Assembly (NCBI RefSeq): GCF_020991475.1
Contig: NZ_JAJMPA010000003.1
Coordinates: 310,001-374,000 of the forward strand
DNA: 64,000 nucleotides
Origin: Pedobacter sp. MC2016-14
Lineage (GTDB): Bacteria; Bacteroidota; Bacteroidia; Sphingobacteriales; Sphingobacteriaceae
Direction: 5' to 3'
Under the pieces are notes generated by a model. The model did not search any database, was not told the DNA's origin, and saw only the letters and a program-made list of their open reading frames with translations. The number at the start of each line of letters is the position of its first letter. The first letter of the stretch is position 1. Positions 1 through 10,077 of the stretch are shown piece after piece. A program made the position numbers and the translations under genes.

Positions 1-119
1 GCGGCCTTTGCCGAAGCTTCAGATCTTGCCAAACCAATTACCTGGTGTCCGGCATTAATTAATTCCTTTACTACTGCTGCACCTATAAAGCCGGTAGCTC
101 CTGTCACAAATACTTTCAT
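1..119 (-). CDS. NAD(P)-binding SDR-family protein, N-terminal fragment
   Basis: Only the first 40 or so residues are inside the window; the rest lies beyond base 1. The reading begins MKVFVTGATGFIG, which is the first beta strand and the glycine-rich GxxGxxG turn of an extended SDR (atypical or epimerase-type) Rossmann fold. This class binds NAD(P)H and acts on sugar-nucleotide or small carbonyl substrates, and the substrate cannot be told from this fragment. The upstream gap holds two direct GTAACCAAATC repeats 21 bp apart that could be operator half-sites. Confidence 0.8.
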   Translation of the reverse strand, partial: MKVFVTGATGFIGAAVVKELINAGHQVIGLARSEASAKA

Positions 120-173
120 ATATCTAAATTTTAAATTTATACCACAAAATTGAGCTATTGCCCAAGGTTAGAA

Positions 174-205
174 GTAACCAAATCAACTGATGTTGTAACC
201 AAATC
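174..205. promoter_or_regulatory. paired direct repeat upstream of SDR gene, possible operator
   Basis: The 11-mer GTAACCAAATC occurs at 174-184 and again at 195-205, exactly 21 bp (two helical turns) apart. It lies 55-86 bp upstream of the SDR start on the minus strand. Such spacing suits a dimeric regulator binding one DNA face. The rest of the 120-303 gap shows nothing else clear. Confidence 0.3.
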
Positions 206-303
206 TAAATCATTTAAAAACTTACACCCGGTATGCGCGTTAGTTTAGTCTTTGCGGGAAAATATTAAAAAAAATTGGCAGCGTACTAGTAGAGTGGGGT
301 GGA

Positions 304-1074
304 CTATTTAAGTGTGATCCAAACAGGGGCATGATCGCTGGATTTCTCCCAGCCTCTCACATCTTTATCTACGCCGGCAGCTACGAGGAGATCTTTCATT
401 TTTGGATTTAGTAAGAAGTGGTCAATCCGCAAGCCAGCATTCCGGCCATAGGCATTTCTAAAATAATCCCAAAAGGTATAAATTGTTTCATTGGGCTTAA
501 GTTTTCTTAAGGCATCAGTCCACCCTTGTGCAATTAAATTATGAAATGCCGCACGCACTTCAGGCCTGAACAATGCATCATCTACCCAACGTTCTGGCTT
601 ATACACATCCAGTTCGGTAGGCATTACATTGAAATCTCCGGCCAATACTACAGGCAAATCAAAAGTAAGTAATTGTTGCGCATGGAGTGTAAGCTGCTCA
701 AACCATTGCAATTTGTAGACTAATTTAGGGCCGGGGGCGGGGTTTCCATTGGGCAGATATAAACAACCTACCACAATTCCATCCACAAACGCTTCAATAT
801 ATCGGCTTTGCGTTTCATCTGGGTCTGCCGGTAAACCTCTCCTGGTTTCTTTTATATCTCCGCTTCGTGATAAAATTGCCACGCCATTCCAGCTCTTTTG
901 TCCATGCCAAATTGCCTTATATCCTGCATCTGAAATAGCTTGTTCAGGAAACTTTTCTAACGGTGCTTTTAGCTCCTGTAAACACACAATATCAGGTGTA
1001 GTTTCCTTAAGCCAGCGTAACACCACAGGAAGACGTCCGTTAATTCCGTTGACATTATACGTGGCTATTTTCAT
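304..1074 (-). CDS. xth: exodeoxyribonuclease III
   Basis: Class II AP endonuclease and 3'-5' exonuclease that cleaves abasic sites in base-excision repair in the cytoplasm. The 256-residue length is normal for the ExoIII/APE1 family. Visible signatures are the start MKIATYNVNGI (the Asn of the first motif), QELK near residue 34 (metal-binding Glu), GDFNV near 147-151 (catalytic Asp and Asn), and the C-terminal SDHAPVW (catalytic His). The gene is followed on the same strand after only 3 bases by a small membrane-protein gene, so the two are probably cotranscribed. The product is intact. Confidence 0.95.
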   Translation of the reverse strand: MKIATYNVNGINGRLPVVLRWLKETTPDIVCLQELKAPLEKFPEQAISDAGYKAIWHGQKSWNGVAILSRSGDIKETRRGLPADPDETQSRYIEAFVDGIVVGCLYLPNGNPAPGPKLVYKLQWFEQLTLHAQQLLTFDLPVVLAGDFNVMPTELDVYKPERWVDDALFRPEVRAAFHNLIAQGWTDALRKLKPNETIYTFWDYFRNAYGRNAGLRIDHFLLNPKMKDLLVAAGVDKDVRGWEKSSDHAPVWITLK

Positions 1075-1077
1075 CGG

Positions 1078-1257
1078 TTAGCGTGATTTAGTAGGCTGCA
1101 ACTTTTGTTGAATTTGCTGGTTCGCTTTTGCCTGGTTTTTATTGCAGGTTCCTAAAAGCGTGTAGATTAACGCGAAAATTAATATGGTTGAAAGACAGCC
1201 CCCACCTAATTTTTTAGCACCCCAACCTGCTATTATTGCTCTAAAGAAGTTATTCAT
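1078..1257 (-). CDS. small single-pass membrane protein, unknown
   Basis: About 59 residues from the ATG of MNNFFRAI; a longer start 30 bases upstream is possible but adds a polar extension. It has a Gly/Lys-rich N-terminus, one hydrophobic helix (roughly CLSTILIFALIYTLLG) and a Gln/Lys-rich tail. I recognise no family. Although listed after xth on the map, it is transcribed first on the minus strand, and its stop lies 3 bases before the xth start, so the xth message probably carries both. Confidence 0.6.
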   Translation of the reverse strand: MNNFFRAIIAGWGAKKLGGGCLSTILIFALIYTLLGTCNKNQAKANQQIQQKLQPTKSR

Positions 1258-1340
1258 ATGTAGTTTGTTTTTGCATAAAACACTCAAGTACCAAATATGT
1301 TTATGGTGTTGTCACATTCTCTTGGGCTGGGAAGATGAAG

Positions 1341-3002
1341 CTATCTTGTCATCGCTTTTGCCAGGTTCATCGCTTTTTGCATATCCGCAATACCATTGCC
1401 ATATGGTACTTCAGGTGTAGCTGCCCGGTCGCCAGATTTTCTAATGATTTCCAATAATTGTTTATTCGTCAAAGTTGGATAGGCTTGCCATAAACATGCA
1501 GCTAAGCCACACATAATAGGACTGGCATAAGAAGTGCCACTGCGGTTTTCGGCGATGCCGCTGGTATTAATCACATTTGCACCACCACCCATAGCCAATA
1601 TATCAGGTTTCATTCTTCCGTCTACCGTAACGCCCCATGATGTGAAAGCATCAATATTTAATCTGGAATTAACAGAACCAACGGTCAGTACATTTGGCGC
1701 ATCGGCCGGTGTACCTACCCAGGTTCTATCATTTCCGGCACAGTTAACAATTAAAATACCTTTATCAGCGGCTACATTTGCGCCTCTTGTTGCAAAGGCC
1801 GTTTTACCGTCCATATCCTCAAATTTATATCTTGCATTAACAAAATAATAGGCATCAGTGTAATAAAGAGAAGAATTGATGATGTCTACACCAACACTGT
1901 CTGCATATTCAGCCGCATTTACCCAATAATCTTCTTCAATAGGATATTCCGATGATTGATCTTCTGTTCTTAACAACCAATAGTTTGCCTCGGGCGCTGT
2001 ACCTACATAAGTGCGAGGTATATTTACGGCCATGGTTGAAGTCACCCAGATGCCATGAGTGTCTACGGCATAAGGATCGTCATTTTCATATACAAATGAT
2101 TTTGCGCCTTTAATGTTTACATTCTTAAAAGCAGCATTATTTTTCAGATTTATGAAGCCAGCATCTATAACAGCTATATCAATTCCTGCACCCTTAAATC
2201 CCAGTTCATGAAGTACTTTTCCATTGTTAACTGTGATGTTAGTTGAAGCACTACCGTAATCAAAATGAGTAGTGCTGCTATGATTTGCTACAGCTTGAGG
2301 TGCGTCTACATATTTTGCAGGAGTTGAAGTCACAGTTCTTCCGCCTTCCCAAACCAATAGTACATCTTTTACAAAGGGTAAGGCTTTATATTTATCAATC
2401 AAAAATTCATCTGTACAATTTACACTCACGGTATTGAGCCATTTGCTTTTGGCTACAATCGTTCCACCAATATCCTGAATGGCTTTTAAATAAGCAGGGG
2501 AGATCGGTAGATCAGATTCGTCAATAGCAATGTTTTGTTTTTGTCGTCTGGCTATAGCCTTAGCGGAAAGAAAAGCAGTTGGGTTAGCAATGGATAAACT
2601 GGAGGTACCTTTATCTCTCAATACCAATCTAAACTTGTAATCATTTGCATCGGTAACAACTACCTTACATTTTGCAACACCTTTACCACTTACCAATGTA
2701 GCAAGGATGTAAGTTTCACCAGCAGCTTCCGGCCATACCGTTCCATCTTCTTTTACTGAGGCAATTCGCGGATTTTCGGAGCTCCAAACTATTTCCAGTG
2801 ATTCATCGGGTTGTGCATTTTCGATGTTGGCAGTCAATCTTTTACCCAAATAAGAAAATTCATTTTGCAGTGTAACCAGCGCTGGGTTAATAGTTATTGA
2901 TAAGGCTGGCGGATCGGGAGTTATTTCAGATTTTTTGCATGAACTAAAAGAGAAAGCAAATAAAATAAGGACTGTGAAAAACTGAACAGGGTGATTAAGC
3001 AT
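1341..3002 (-). CDS. subtilisin-like (S8) serine protease, lipoprotein
   Basis: About 553 residues from MLNHPVQF; an earlier in-frame ATG would add 11 residues. The N-terminus is a lipoprotein signal ending FSSCKKSE, so the mature protein is lipidated and probably sits on a membrane facing the periplasm or outside. Next comes an Ig-like BIG2-type segment (about residues 35-120), then a pro-region-like stretch. The S8 catalytic domain shows Asp in IAVIDAGF, His in DTHGIWV, the oxyanion Asn in VNCAGND, and the nucleophile in SGTSYASP. All catalytic residues are present. It probably digests extracellular peptides; specificity is unknown. Confidence 0.9.
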   Translation of the reverse strand: MLNHPVQFFTVLILFAFSFSSCKKSEITPDPPALSITINPALVTLQNEFSYLGKRLTANIENAQPDESLEIVWSSENPRIASVKEDGTVWPEAAGETYILATLVSGKGVAKCKVVVTDANDYKFRLVLRDKGTSSLSIANPTAFLSAKAIARRQKQNIAIDESDLPISPAYLKAIQDIGGTIVAKSKWLNTVSVNCTDEFLIDKYKALPFVKDVLLVWEGGRTVTSTPAKYVDAPQAVANHSSTTHFDYGSASTNITVNNGKVLHELGFKGAGIDIAVIDAGFINLKNNAAFKNVNIKGAKSFVYENDDPYAVDTHGIWVTSTMAVNIPRTYVGTAPEANYWLLRTEDQSSEYPIEEDYWVNAAEYADSVGVDIINSSLYYTDAYYFVNARYKFEDMDGKTAFATRGANVAADKGILIVNCAGNDRTWVGTPADAPNVLTVGSVNSRLNIDAFTSWGVTVDGRMKPDILAMGGGANVINTSGIAENRSGTSYASPIMCGLAACLWQAYPTLTNKQLLEIIRKSGDRAATPEVPYGNGIADMQKAMNLAKAMTR

Positions 3003-3220
3003 TTGTATGATCAAGTAAATTGCAAAGGTAATCATATTACCTCAAATTTCTCTGAGCCTTACCCAAAGGATGGGCTATCTACGTGCTTTAATTTAGGCAC
3101 AAAATCTATTAACAACACGCTGAATATCCCTGATGTAGTGCATGTGATATATATTACGCAATTTATTGCTTAATATTGGCCAGAATTTTTGCTTAATCAT
3201 AATCAGCGGGAAAGAGATTA

Positions 3221-3820
3221 ATGAGTGGTCGCCACAAATACGATGGATATACGGAAAGAGAACTGATCATCTTGCTTCAGCAAGAGAAAGAGGAAGCCTT
3301 ACGTCCACTGTATGAAAGTCATCTAAAACCCCTGCATTATTTCATTTTAAGGGTTGCTAAATCCAAACAACTTGCAGAAGACGTAGTTCAGGACGTATTT
3401 CTGAAAATTTGGGATAGCCGCCAGCAGATAGATCCAGATCAGCCCTTTAAGACATTTCTGTATACCGTTGCCAAACGGCATTTGCTCAATATGCTCAAAA
3501 GGGTGCAACATGAAACGTTCATTTTGGACGAAATCAGGAAATATACGGTAACTACCGAACGCAGCACAGACCTGCAGCTTGAGTACTCAGAAAGTAATGA
3601 GTTGTTAAAAGAAGCTATCGAAAAGCTTCCACCGCAGTGCAAGACTATTTTTGTGCAGTGTAAAATTGAGGGGAAAGCCTATAAACAAGTTGCCATAGAA
3701 CTGGGTATTGCTGAGGGTACTGTGCATGCACAGATGGTAAAGGCCCTAAAAATCATTAGAGAATACATCAATTTTAAAAATGCAATTCTACTTTTATTGG
3801 CTTATCTCAAAAATTATTAA
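3221..3820 (+). CDS. RNA polymerase ECF sigma-70 factor
   Basis: 199-residue extracytoplasmic-function sigma factor of the Bacteroidota FecI-like type. Region 2 is visible around residues 25-95 (LAEDVVQDVFLKIWD). Region 4 is at about 130-185, with LPPQCKTIFVQCKIEGKAY followed by a helix-turn-helix (YKQVAIELGIAEGTVHAQM). It starts at ATGAGTGGTCGC. It is followed by a FecR anti-sigma gene and a SusC gene with an STN domain, so it most likely directs transcription of the SusCD locus when substrate binds the outer-membrane receptor. Confidence 0.93.
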   Translation: MSGRHKYDGYTERELIILLQQEKEEALRPLYESHLKPLHYFILRVAKSKQLAEDVVQDVFLKIWDSRQQIDPDQPFKTFLYTVAKRHLLNMLKRVQHETFILDEIRKYTVTTERSTDLQLEYSESNELLKEAIEKLPPQCKTIFVQCKIEGKAYKQVAIELGIAEGTVHAQMVKALKIIREYINFKNAILLLLAYLKNY

Positions 3821-3891
3821 AATGTAAATCAGTCTGTTATGGTTATTTTTGTATTTCATCACTTTTTGGATATACCTAATGTTATTCCGAA

Positions 3892-5085
3892 TTGTATAAG
3901 TTACAAAATGGCGAAATTTTGGAAGTAAGAATTATAACACTATTTAAAAAATACATTGAAGAGCAATGCAGTGCACAAGAGCTGGAAGAGGTCCTCAGCA
4001 TATTAAAAAATGGCGGATACCAGTCAGAGTGGCAGCAGGTAATTTCTGATGAGTCTGATAGTATACTAAATGCTGGTTTGCAAACAGAACTTTCCAGCGC
4101 CGAAGTAGATCGTATCTATGAGGGGATTGCCAGTCAGCTGCCTTCCGCTAAGCTAAAAACTATTAAACTATGGCCAAGAGTTGCAATAGCTGCGGCAATA
4201 GCAGCCGTCATATTTACTGCAGGGCTAACTTATTTTTACCAGCAGGATAAAAGAGAGCAATCCATAGCTTATGCCAATGACGTTGCCCCTGGAAAACAAG
4301 GTGCAACATTAACTTTGGCCAATGGGCAGAAGATTTTAATTAAAGATGCGCTGGCTGGTACCATAGCGAGCCAATCGGGCGTAAAGATCCTCAAAAATGC
4401 AGATGGGAGTATCACTTACGAACTAAGCGGGCAAAAACCCGGTCAATTGCAATACAATACCCTATCAACCGGAAAGGGAGAAGAAATGCGCTTGCGCTTG
4501 CCAGATGGCTCTGTTGTATTTTTAAATGCAGCTTCATCAATTAAATACCCTACCAATTGCGCAATACTCCCCCAAAGAAAAGTATTTCTTAGCGGAGAGG
4601 GGTATTTTGAAATTGCTAAAGATAAAGCACATCCTTTTATTGTAGAGAGTAACAAGCAACAAGTAGAGGTATTGGGTACCCATTTTAACGTCAACGCTTA
4701 CCTGGACGAGCCTGTTGTTACAACTACTTTAATAGAAGGATCTGTAAAAATAAGCTCTGGAGGAAGGCAGAAAGTTATTCATCCAGGAGAGCAAGTACTC
4801 AATGCCAGCGGATCTTTAATGGTTACGAACGCAAACTTAGATAACATCACAGACTGGAAAAACGGGGACTTTAACCTAACCGATGTCGACTTCAGGGTTG
4901 CGATGCGAAAAATTGCTCGCTGGTATAATGTAGAACTCGTATATGATGCAACGGTGCCCGAAAATATCCAGGCAGACGGATGGATTTCAAGAAAGCAAAC
5001 CCTTGCCGCGGTATTGGACATGATACAACGATTGGGGATGGTCCATTTTAGAGTGGAAGGTAAAAAGGTATATGTATCTAAATAA
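3892..5085 (+). CDS. FecR-family anti-sigma factor
   Basis: Inner-membrane anti-sigma protein of up to 397 residues. The cytoplasmic N-terminus (FKKYIEEQCSAQELEEVL) binds the sigma factor; one membrane helix lies at about residues 98-115 (VAIAAAIAAVIFTAGLTYFY); the periplasmic FecR domain includes RLPDGSVVFLNAASSIKYP and FLSGEGYFEIAKD; a DUF4974-type C-terminal domain ends the protein. No ATG is available: the frame is closed by TAA at 3877. The start is therefore a TTG, either at 3892 or, giving a more typical N-terminus, at 3919. It is expected to release the upstream sigma factor on contact with the STN domain of the SusC protein. Confidence 0.9.
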   Translation: MYKLQNGEILEVRIITLFKKYIEEQCSAQELEEVLSILKNGGYQSEWQQVISDESDSILNAGLQTELSSAEVDRIYEGIASQLPSAKLKTIKLWPRVAIAAAIAAVIFTAGLTYFYQQDKREQSIAYANDVAPGKQGATLTLANGQKILIKDALAGTIASQSGVKILKNADGSITYELSGQKPGQLQYNTLSTGKGEEMRLRLPDGSVVFLNAASSIKYPTNCAILPQRKVFLSGEGYFEIAKDKAHPFIVESNKQQVEVLGTHFNVNAYLDEPVVTTTLIEGSVKISSGGRQKVIHPGEQVLNASGSLMVTNANLDNITDWKNGDFNLTDVDFRVAMRKIARWYNVELVYDATVPENIQADGWISRKQTLAAVLDMIQRLGMVHFRVEGKKVYVSK

Positions 5086-5269
5086 CAGGAATATTAACTT
5101 AAATCTTACGGATATGATAAAATGTCTACGACAGCATAGATAATAATAAAGGCAAACCAAAGGTGAAGCACCCCCGGTTTGTGTCGGGTCCCAATTAATC
5201 AACTGTTTAACGCAGTGCCGCTATTTTTCGAAGGACAGAGGCTACTGCGTAGAACCAAACTAAACGTAA

Positions 5270-8200
5270 ATGTATCAATTTTATACCAATAAACCTGGTA
5301 GAACGCATGCGTTCTGCCGTAAAATATGGCTACTTATGCGACTAACCACCGTAGTATTAATCGCAACTTTAATGCAGGTAAGTGCAGCTTCTTTTGGGCA
5401 GCTGATTTCCATTTCCAAAGAAAAGGTGCCGCTCAAAATCGTGTTAAAAGAAATCAGGGATCAGAGCGGGTACGATTTTGTTTTTGAACGGCAGTCTATC
5501 GCCGATGAAATAAAGACAAGCATAAACGTAAAAAATGCTACTGTAGAAATGGCCCTTAAAACTGCCCTTTCTGGTTTGCCATTCAATTTCGAAATTTCCG
5601 GAAACCGTGTTACCATTAAAAAGGCTGGGGCACCCAGCTTTCTGGATCATCTCGTTGCCAGGTTTCAACGCATTGATGTTGTTGGTCAGGTGATGGATGT
5701 TCAGGGTAAACCTTTATCGGGCGTTACCGTAAGAACTATGAATTCGGGCCTCGGCGCTGTTACCGACAGTAATGGTAAATTTCTAATCAGAGGCGTTGAT
5801 GAACGGGATATGCTCATCTTATCGTATGTTGGTTATTTAACCTTTCAAATCCCGGTAAAGTCTAATGTTGGGGTAATTGCGTTGCAAATGGCCAACTCTA
5901 AGCTAGACGAACTACAGGTAATTGCCTATGGAACGCAAAGCAGAAGGCTGGGCTTAGGCGCGGTAAGTACCATCAACGCAAAAGACATTGAAAACCAACC
6001 GGTCACCAATGTTTTAGCGGCTATGGAAGGTTTAGCACCCGGATTAAATATTACACCATCATCAGGTGCACCAGGCGCTGCCATAAAAGTGCAGATACGG
6101 GGACAGAACTCATTAAGCCAGCAGAGTTCAGGCAGCAAGCCTTATGATCAGCCCTTATTTATCGTCGATGGCGTTCCTGTTGCCGCGCAAAACTTCAACA
6201 TTAATGCACTATCTTCTTTTGGTGGCAGTGATGGCACTATAGGCGATATTGGAGGAGCAAGCCCATTTAACGGACTCAATCCCGCAGATATTGAAAGCAT
6301 TAGTATATTGAAAGATATTACGGCCACTGCAATTTATGGAACCCAGGGAGCCAATGGGGTCATCTTAATCACCACCAAGAAAGGCAAATCCGGAAAAACA
6401 AGTGTACAGGCAAATGTCAATACGGCTTTTAGTACGGCAACCAGAGGCTATGAACTTTTAAACCTGGAACAATATTTAGCCTACAGGCGCGAAGCGTTAA
6501 AAAATGACAACATCAATCTTGCTACGGCTTCGCCTACAAACTATCCTGATCTGTTACTTTTTGATCAGCATAAAAGTACAGACTGGTACAACTATTTCCT
6601 TGGTAAATCGGCCAATACCACAGATGCACATGTGAGTTTGTCAGGAGGATCTGAAAGGACCACTTTTTTAATTTCTACAGGCTACAACAATGCGCAATAT
6701 AGCAGTCCGGGTAACTTCGCAAATTCGAGGCTTACCCTGCATTCAAATTTGAATTACGCTTCTGCAGACAATCGGTTTACCCTTGGTTTTGGGTATGACT
6801 ATTCATACAACAGGAACAATTCTGCCACTTCACCTTCCATTACCACAGGTATCTTGGCACCTCCTAATTTTCCTGATCTGTTAAATGAGGCCGGGCTTCC
6901 TAACTGGACTTATAACGGATACAATACAGAGCCTTTTGTGCAGTATGCTGCAAATTTGAAGCAGCCTTACGTATTAAAAACCTACAATATGAACAATTCG
7001 CTTGTTTTAGGTTACCAGCTTATTGACCACCTTAAACTAAACCTCAATTTGGGTTACAGCCGGATTTTAAGTGACGAAGTGCAGAAAACGCCAGCAAGTA
7101 CCATGAATCCAAATGGTAATCCTGCTTCATCTGCTGAATTCTCCAACAGTATTTTTGAAACGATAAATATTGAGCCGCAATTAAATTACCAACGCAAGTT
7201 TGGATTAGGTGTTTTCAGTGCATTAATAGGGGGTACCTACAGAAAGAACAATACATCCAATGTGCAGCTAAGCGGAACGCAATATGGCGATGAGGCGTTG
7301 TTAGGATCAATTGGCTCCGCTGGCTCAATTCTGGCCACAGATTCATACAACCCTTATAAATACCTAGGTGTTTTTGCCAGGTTAAGTTACATTTATGATG
7401 AGAAATACATTCTACAACTTTCTGGAAGAAGGGATGGTTCCAGCAATTTTGGTCAAGGCAGACAATTTGGAGATTTTGGCTCTGTAAGTGTAGGATGGAT
7501 TTTCTCAGAAGAAAACTTCCTGAAAGATAAATTATCGGTTCTTTCCTATGGAAAACTGTCAGGAGGTTATGGAACCGTTGGTACCGATGCTACCAGACCT
7601 TATCAATATCAGCAACTTTTTGGAACCAATAGCTTTTTGCCCAACTTTCAGGGCGTAAAACCATTGTATGCTCAAAATTTGCTTAACCCAGACTATGGTT
7701 GGGATACCAAGAAATCCATGAACCTGGCCCTTGATCTTGGATTTTTTGAAGACCGCGTATTGTTCAACGTCAATTACTACCGGGATAGAATTGGAAATCA
7801 ACTGGTAAATTACACTATGCCTTCACAAACAGGCTTTAGCTCAGTTTTACGAAACTTTCCTGCAGTTGTACAAAACAAAGGCTGGGAGTTTAGCCTAACT
7901 TCAAAAAATATATCTGACACCAAGTTCTCCTGGAATACCAGCTTTAACATTTCAACCAACCGCAACAAACTCATTTCATTCCCAGGTTTAGAGCAATCTT
8001 CTTATGGCATGCTTTATACCGTTGGCGAATCTGTAAATATTGTAAAAGGGTATAGCCTCAAAGGCGTAAATCCCGAAACAGGTTTATTCGAGTTCTATAA
8101 AAGTAACGGCGCTGTAACTTCTAACCCAACGTATGGAATTCCATCACAAGGCGGCGACTACCAGAAAATTGCCAACCTCGATCCAAAGTTTATCGGTGGA

Positions 8201-8659
8201 CTCGGAAATACATTTTCCTATAAACAATTGAGCTTATCGTTTTTATTCCAGTTTCAGAAAAAGCAACAGGCCAATTATTTAAGGAGCATTTATTCCGGTA
8301 CTATGCCAGGAGGGATGATCAATCAGCCAATCAATGTGTTAGACCGCTGGACAAAACCTGGTGACGTTTCTTCAATTCAAAAGCTGACAACTTATTTTAG
8401 TTTTCCAGCCTATAATTTCACCTCATCATCTGGTGCTTACAGTGATGGATCATATGTTAGGTTGCGAACGGCTTCTGTCTCTTATACTTTGCCACAAGGA
8501 TTTTGCAGAAAAGTTGGGGTATCCAACGCTAAATTTTATGTGAACGGGCAGAACTTATTCTTGTTAACCAACTACGAAGTTGGCGATCCAGAACTGGCCT
8601 CGTTATCAAGCTTTCCAATTCAGAGAACAGTGGCATTTGGTCTTACTCTTAACTTATAA
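5270..8659 (+). CDS. SusC/RagA-family TonB-linked outer membrane protein with STN domain
   Basis: 1129-residue TonB-dependent transducer. Order of parts: basic N-terminus and signal peptide ending near ASFGQ (about residue 44); STN domain (about 48-118, VPLKIVLKEIRDQSGYDFVF); carboxypeptidase-regulatory-like beta domain (about 137-205, GQVMDVQGKPLSGVTV); TonB plug (AYGTQSRRLGLGAVSTI, then LFIVDGVPV and IYGTQGANGVILITTKKG, the SusC signature); and a 22-strand barrel to the C-terminus. The STN domain marks it as a signalling receptor for the upstream FecR/sigma pair. With the downstream SusD it should form the lidded barrel that imports an oligosaccharide or peptide. No glycosidase or peptidase lies in the operon, so the substrate is not shown. 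Confidence 0.95.
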   Translation: MYQFYTNKPGRTHAFCRKIWLLMRLTTVVLIATLMQVSAASFGQLISISKEKVPLKIVLKEIRDQSGYDFVFERQSIADEIKTSINVKNATVEMALKTALSGLPFNFEISGNRVTIKKAGAPSFLDHLVARFQRIDVVGQVMDVQGKPLSGVTVRTMNSGLGAVTDSNGKFLIRGVDERDMLILSYVGYLTFQIPVKSNVGVIALQMANSKLDELQVIAYGTQSRRLGLGAVSTINAKDIENQPVTNVLAAMEGLAPGLNITPSSGAPGAAIKVQIRGQNSLSQQSSGSKPYDQPLFIVDGVPVAAQNFNINALSSFGGSDGTIGDIGGASPFNGLNPADIESISILKDITATAIYGTQGANGVILITTKKGKSGKTSVQANVNTAFSTATRGYELLNLEQYLAYRREALKNDNINLATASPTNYPDLLLFDQHKSTDWYNYFLGKSANTTDAHVSLSGGSERTTFLISTGYNNAQYSSPGNFANSRLTLHSNLNYASADNRFTLGFGYDYSYNRNNSATSPSITTGILAPPNFPDLLNEAGLPNWTYNGYNTEPFVQYAANLKQPYVLKTYNMNNSLVLGYQLIDHLKLNLNLGYSRILSDEVQKTPASTMNPNGNPASSAEFSNSIFETINIEPQLNYQRKFGLGVFSALIGGTYRKNNTSNVQLSGTQYGDEALLGSIGSAGSILATDSYNPYKYLGVFARLSYIYDEKYILQLSGRRDGSSNFGQGRQFGDFGSVSVGWIFSEENFLKDKLSVLSYGKLSGGYGTVGTDATRPYQYQQLFGTNSFLPNFQGVKPLYAQNLLNPDYGWDTKKSMNLALDLGFFEDRVLFNVNYYRDRIGNQLVNYTMPSQTGFSSVLRNFPAVVQNKGWEFSLTSKNISDTKFSWNTSFNISTNRNKLISFPGLEQSSYGMLYTVGESVNIVKGYSLKGVNPETGLFEFYKSNGAVTSNPTYGIPSQGGDYQKIANLDPKFIGGLGNTFSYKQLSLSFLFQFQKKQQANYLRSIYSGTMPGGMINQPINVLDRWTKPGDVSSIQKLTTYFSFPAYNFTSSSGAYSDGSYVRLRTASVSYTLPQGFCRKVGVSNAKFYVNGQNLFLLTNYEVGDPELASLSSFPIQRTVAFGLTLNL

Positions 8660-8662
8660 ATC

Positions 8663-10060
8663 ATGATACTTATCAATTTACCATATAAAAGAATCTATTT
8701 TTTGCTGGTTATTCTAGTCGGATTAACGCAGCTCTCCTGTAAGAAATTGATTGAGATCCCTGCTAATCCATCAAACCAATTGTCTATAGAGCGGGTATTT
8801 TCAGACAGTACAAATATCATCGCGGCCGTTTCAGCCGTGTATGTCAATTATGGTACAACCTCTTATAGCCCACAATTTGGGAGTGGAACCATCACCGTTA
8901 ATACGGGCTTAACCGGTGATGAACTGGTACCGGGCGCCAATACATATACTGCACCTGCATTTTATACCAATTTATTATTGCCAGACAATTCAGGTGTCCG
9001 CTCCATGTGGTCTGATGCTTATAAGAACATTTTTCAGATGAATGTATGTATTGAGGGAATTACTGGCACCGCTGCCATAAGCGCTGGCTTAAAACGCCGG
9101 CTAATAGGAGAGCTAAAGGTAAACAGGGCTTTTTATTATTTCAATATGGTTAATATTTGGGGAGGGGTTCCTATTGTTACGTCTACCGACTACAAAGTGA
9201 CGCAAAGTTCACCCAGGGCCAGCGTTACAGAAGTTTATAATTTCATCCTGTCAGATTTAATAGACGCACAACAAAGTTTAACAGCAGAATATCCTTCAAA
9301 TGGGCACATCCGGCCAAATCTCTATACCGCACAGGCTTTATTGGCAAAGGTTTACTTGTATTTAGGGCAATACCAAAATGCAATAGTTGCAGCAAATAGT
9401 GTAATTGGGAATGGTGGTTTTAAACTGGCGGATATTAACGATGTATTTTTAGATGGTAGTGAAGAAGCGATTTGGCAGCTACCAGCAAACGGCACATATT
9501 ATCAAACGCCAGAAGCTGCTACCTTTCTGCCTTATAGTTCAAGCTACCAACCCAATTATGTCCTGTCGCCACAATTGCTGGCCGCTTTTGAAACCGGCGA
9601 TTTAAGGAAAGCAAACTGGACCAACTTCAGCACAGTGACCGTCGGCGGAGTGCCCACGCTGTATTATTATCCTTATAAATATAAAAAGATTACAGCTGGT
9701 CAGGCGCCAATAGAAGATTATGCTTTGCTTAGGCTTGCCGATATTTATTTGGTTAGGGCAGAGGCTTTTGCACGGACAGAAAAATTAGCTGAAGCACGGA
9801 CAGATCTAAATAAAGTTAGACTCAGAGCCAACCTTGGAGAGGTTACTTCAAATGTAAAGGAAGTTGTCTTAAGTGCAATATTACACGAGCGGCAGGTTGA
9901 AATGTTTTGTGAGTGGGGAAATCGCTGGTTTGATTTAAAACGCACAAACACAATAGATGCCGTATTAAGTGCTGCAAAACCAACCTGGAAATCATCTGCT
10001 GCACTTTTTCCAATTCCCATTGCAGAAATCCAGGCCAATCCCGCTTTACAACCAAATTAG
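8663..10060 (+). CDS. SusD/RagB-family surface lipoprotein
   Basis: 465-residue substrate-binding lid protein. The lipobox is near residue 26 (LTQLSCKK). The N-terminal TPR-like helices include KRRLIGELKVNRAFYYFNMVNIWGGVPIV, a hallmark SusD motif. The C-terminal region has EDYALLRLADIYLVRAEAFAR and ILHERQVEMFCEWGNRWFDLKRT, both typical of RagB/SusD. It starts 3 bases after the SusC stop, so the two are translated from one message and function as one outer-membrane uptake complex. Confidence 0.95.
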   Translation: MILINLPYKRIYFLLVILVGLTQLSCKKLIEIPANPSNQLSIERVFSDSTNIIAAVSAVYVNYGTTSYSPQFGSGTITVNTGLTGDELVPGANTYTAPAFYTNLLLPDNSGVRSMWSDAYKNIFQMNVCIEGITGTAAISAGLKRRLIGELKVNRAFYYFNMVNIWGGVPIVTSTDYKVTQSSPRASVTEVYNFILSDLIDAQQSLTAEYPSNGHIRPNLYTAQALLAKVYLYLGQYQNAIVAANSVIGNGGFKLADINDVFLDGSEEAIWQLPANGTYYQTPEAATFLPYSSSYQPNYVLSPQLLAAFETGDLRKANWTNFSTVTVGGVPTLYYYPYKYKKITAGQAPIEDYALLRLADIYLVRAEAFARTEKLAEARTDLNKVRLRANLGEVTSNVKEVVLSAILHERQVEMFCEWGNRWFDLKRTNTIDAVLSAAKPTWKSSAALFPIPIAEIQANPALQPN

Positions 10061-10077
10061 TAACCAACGTAACATAC

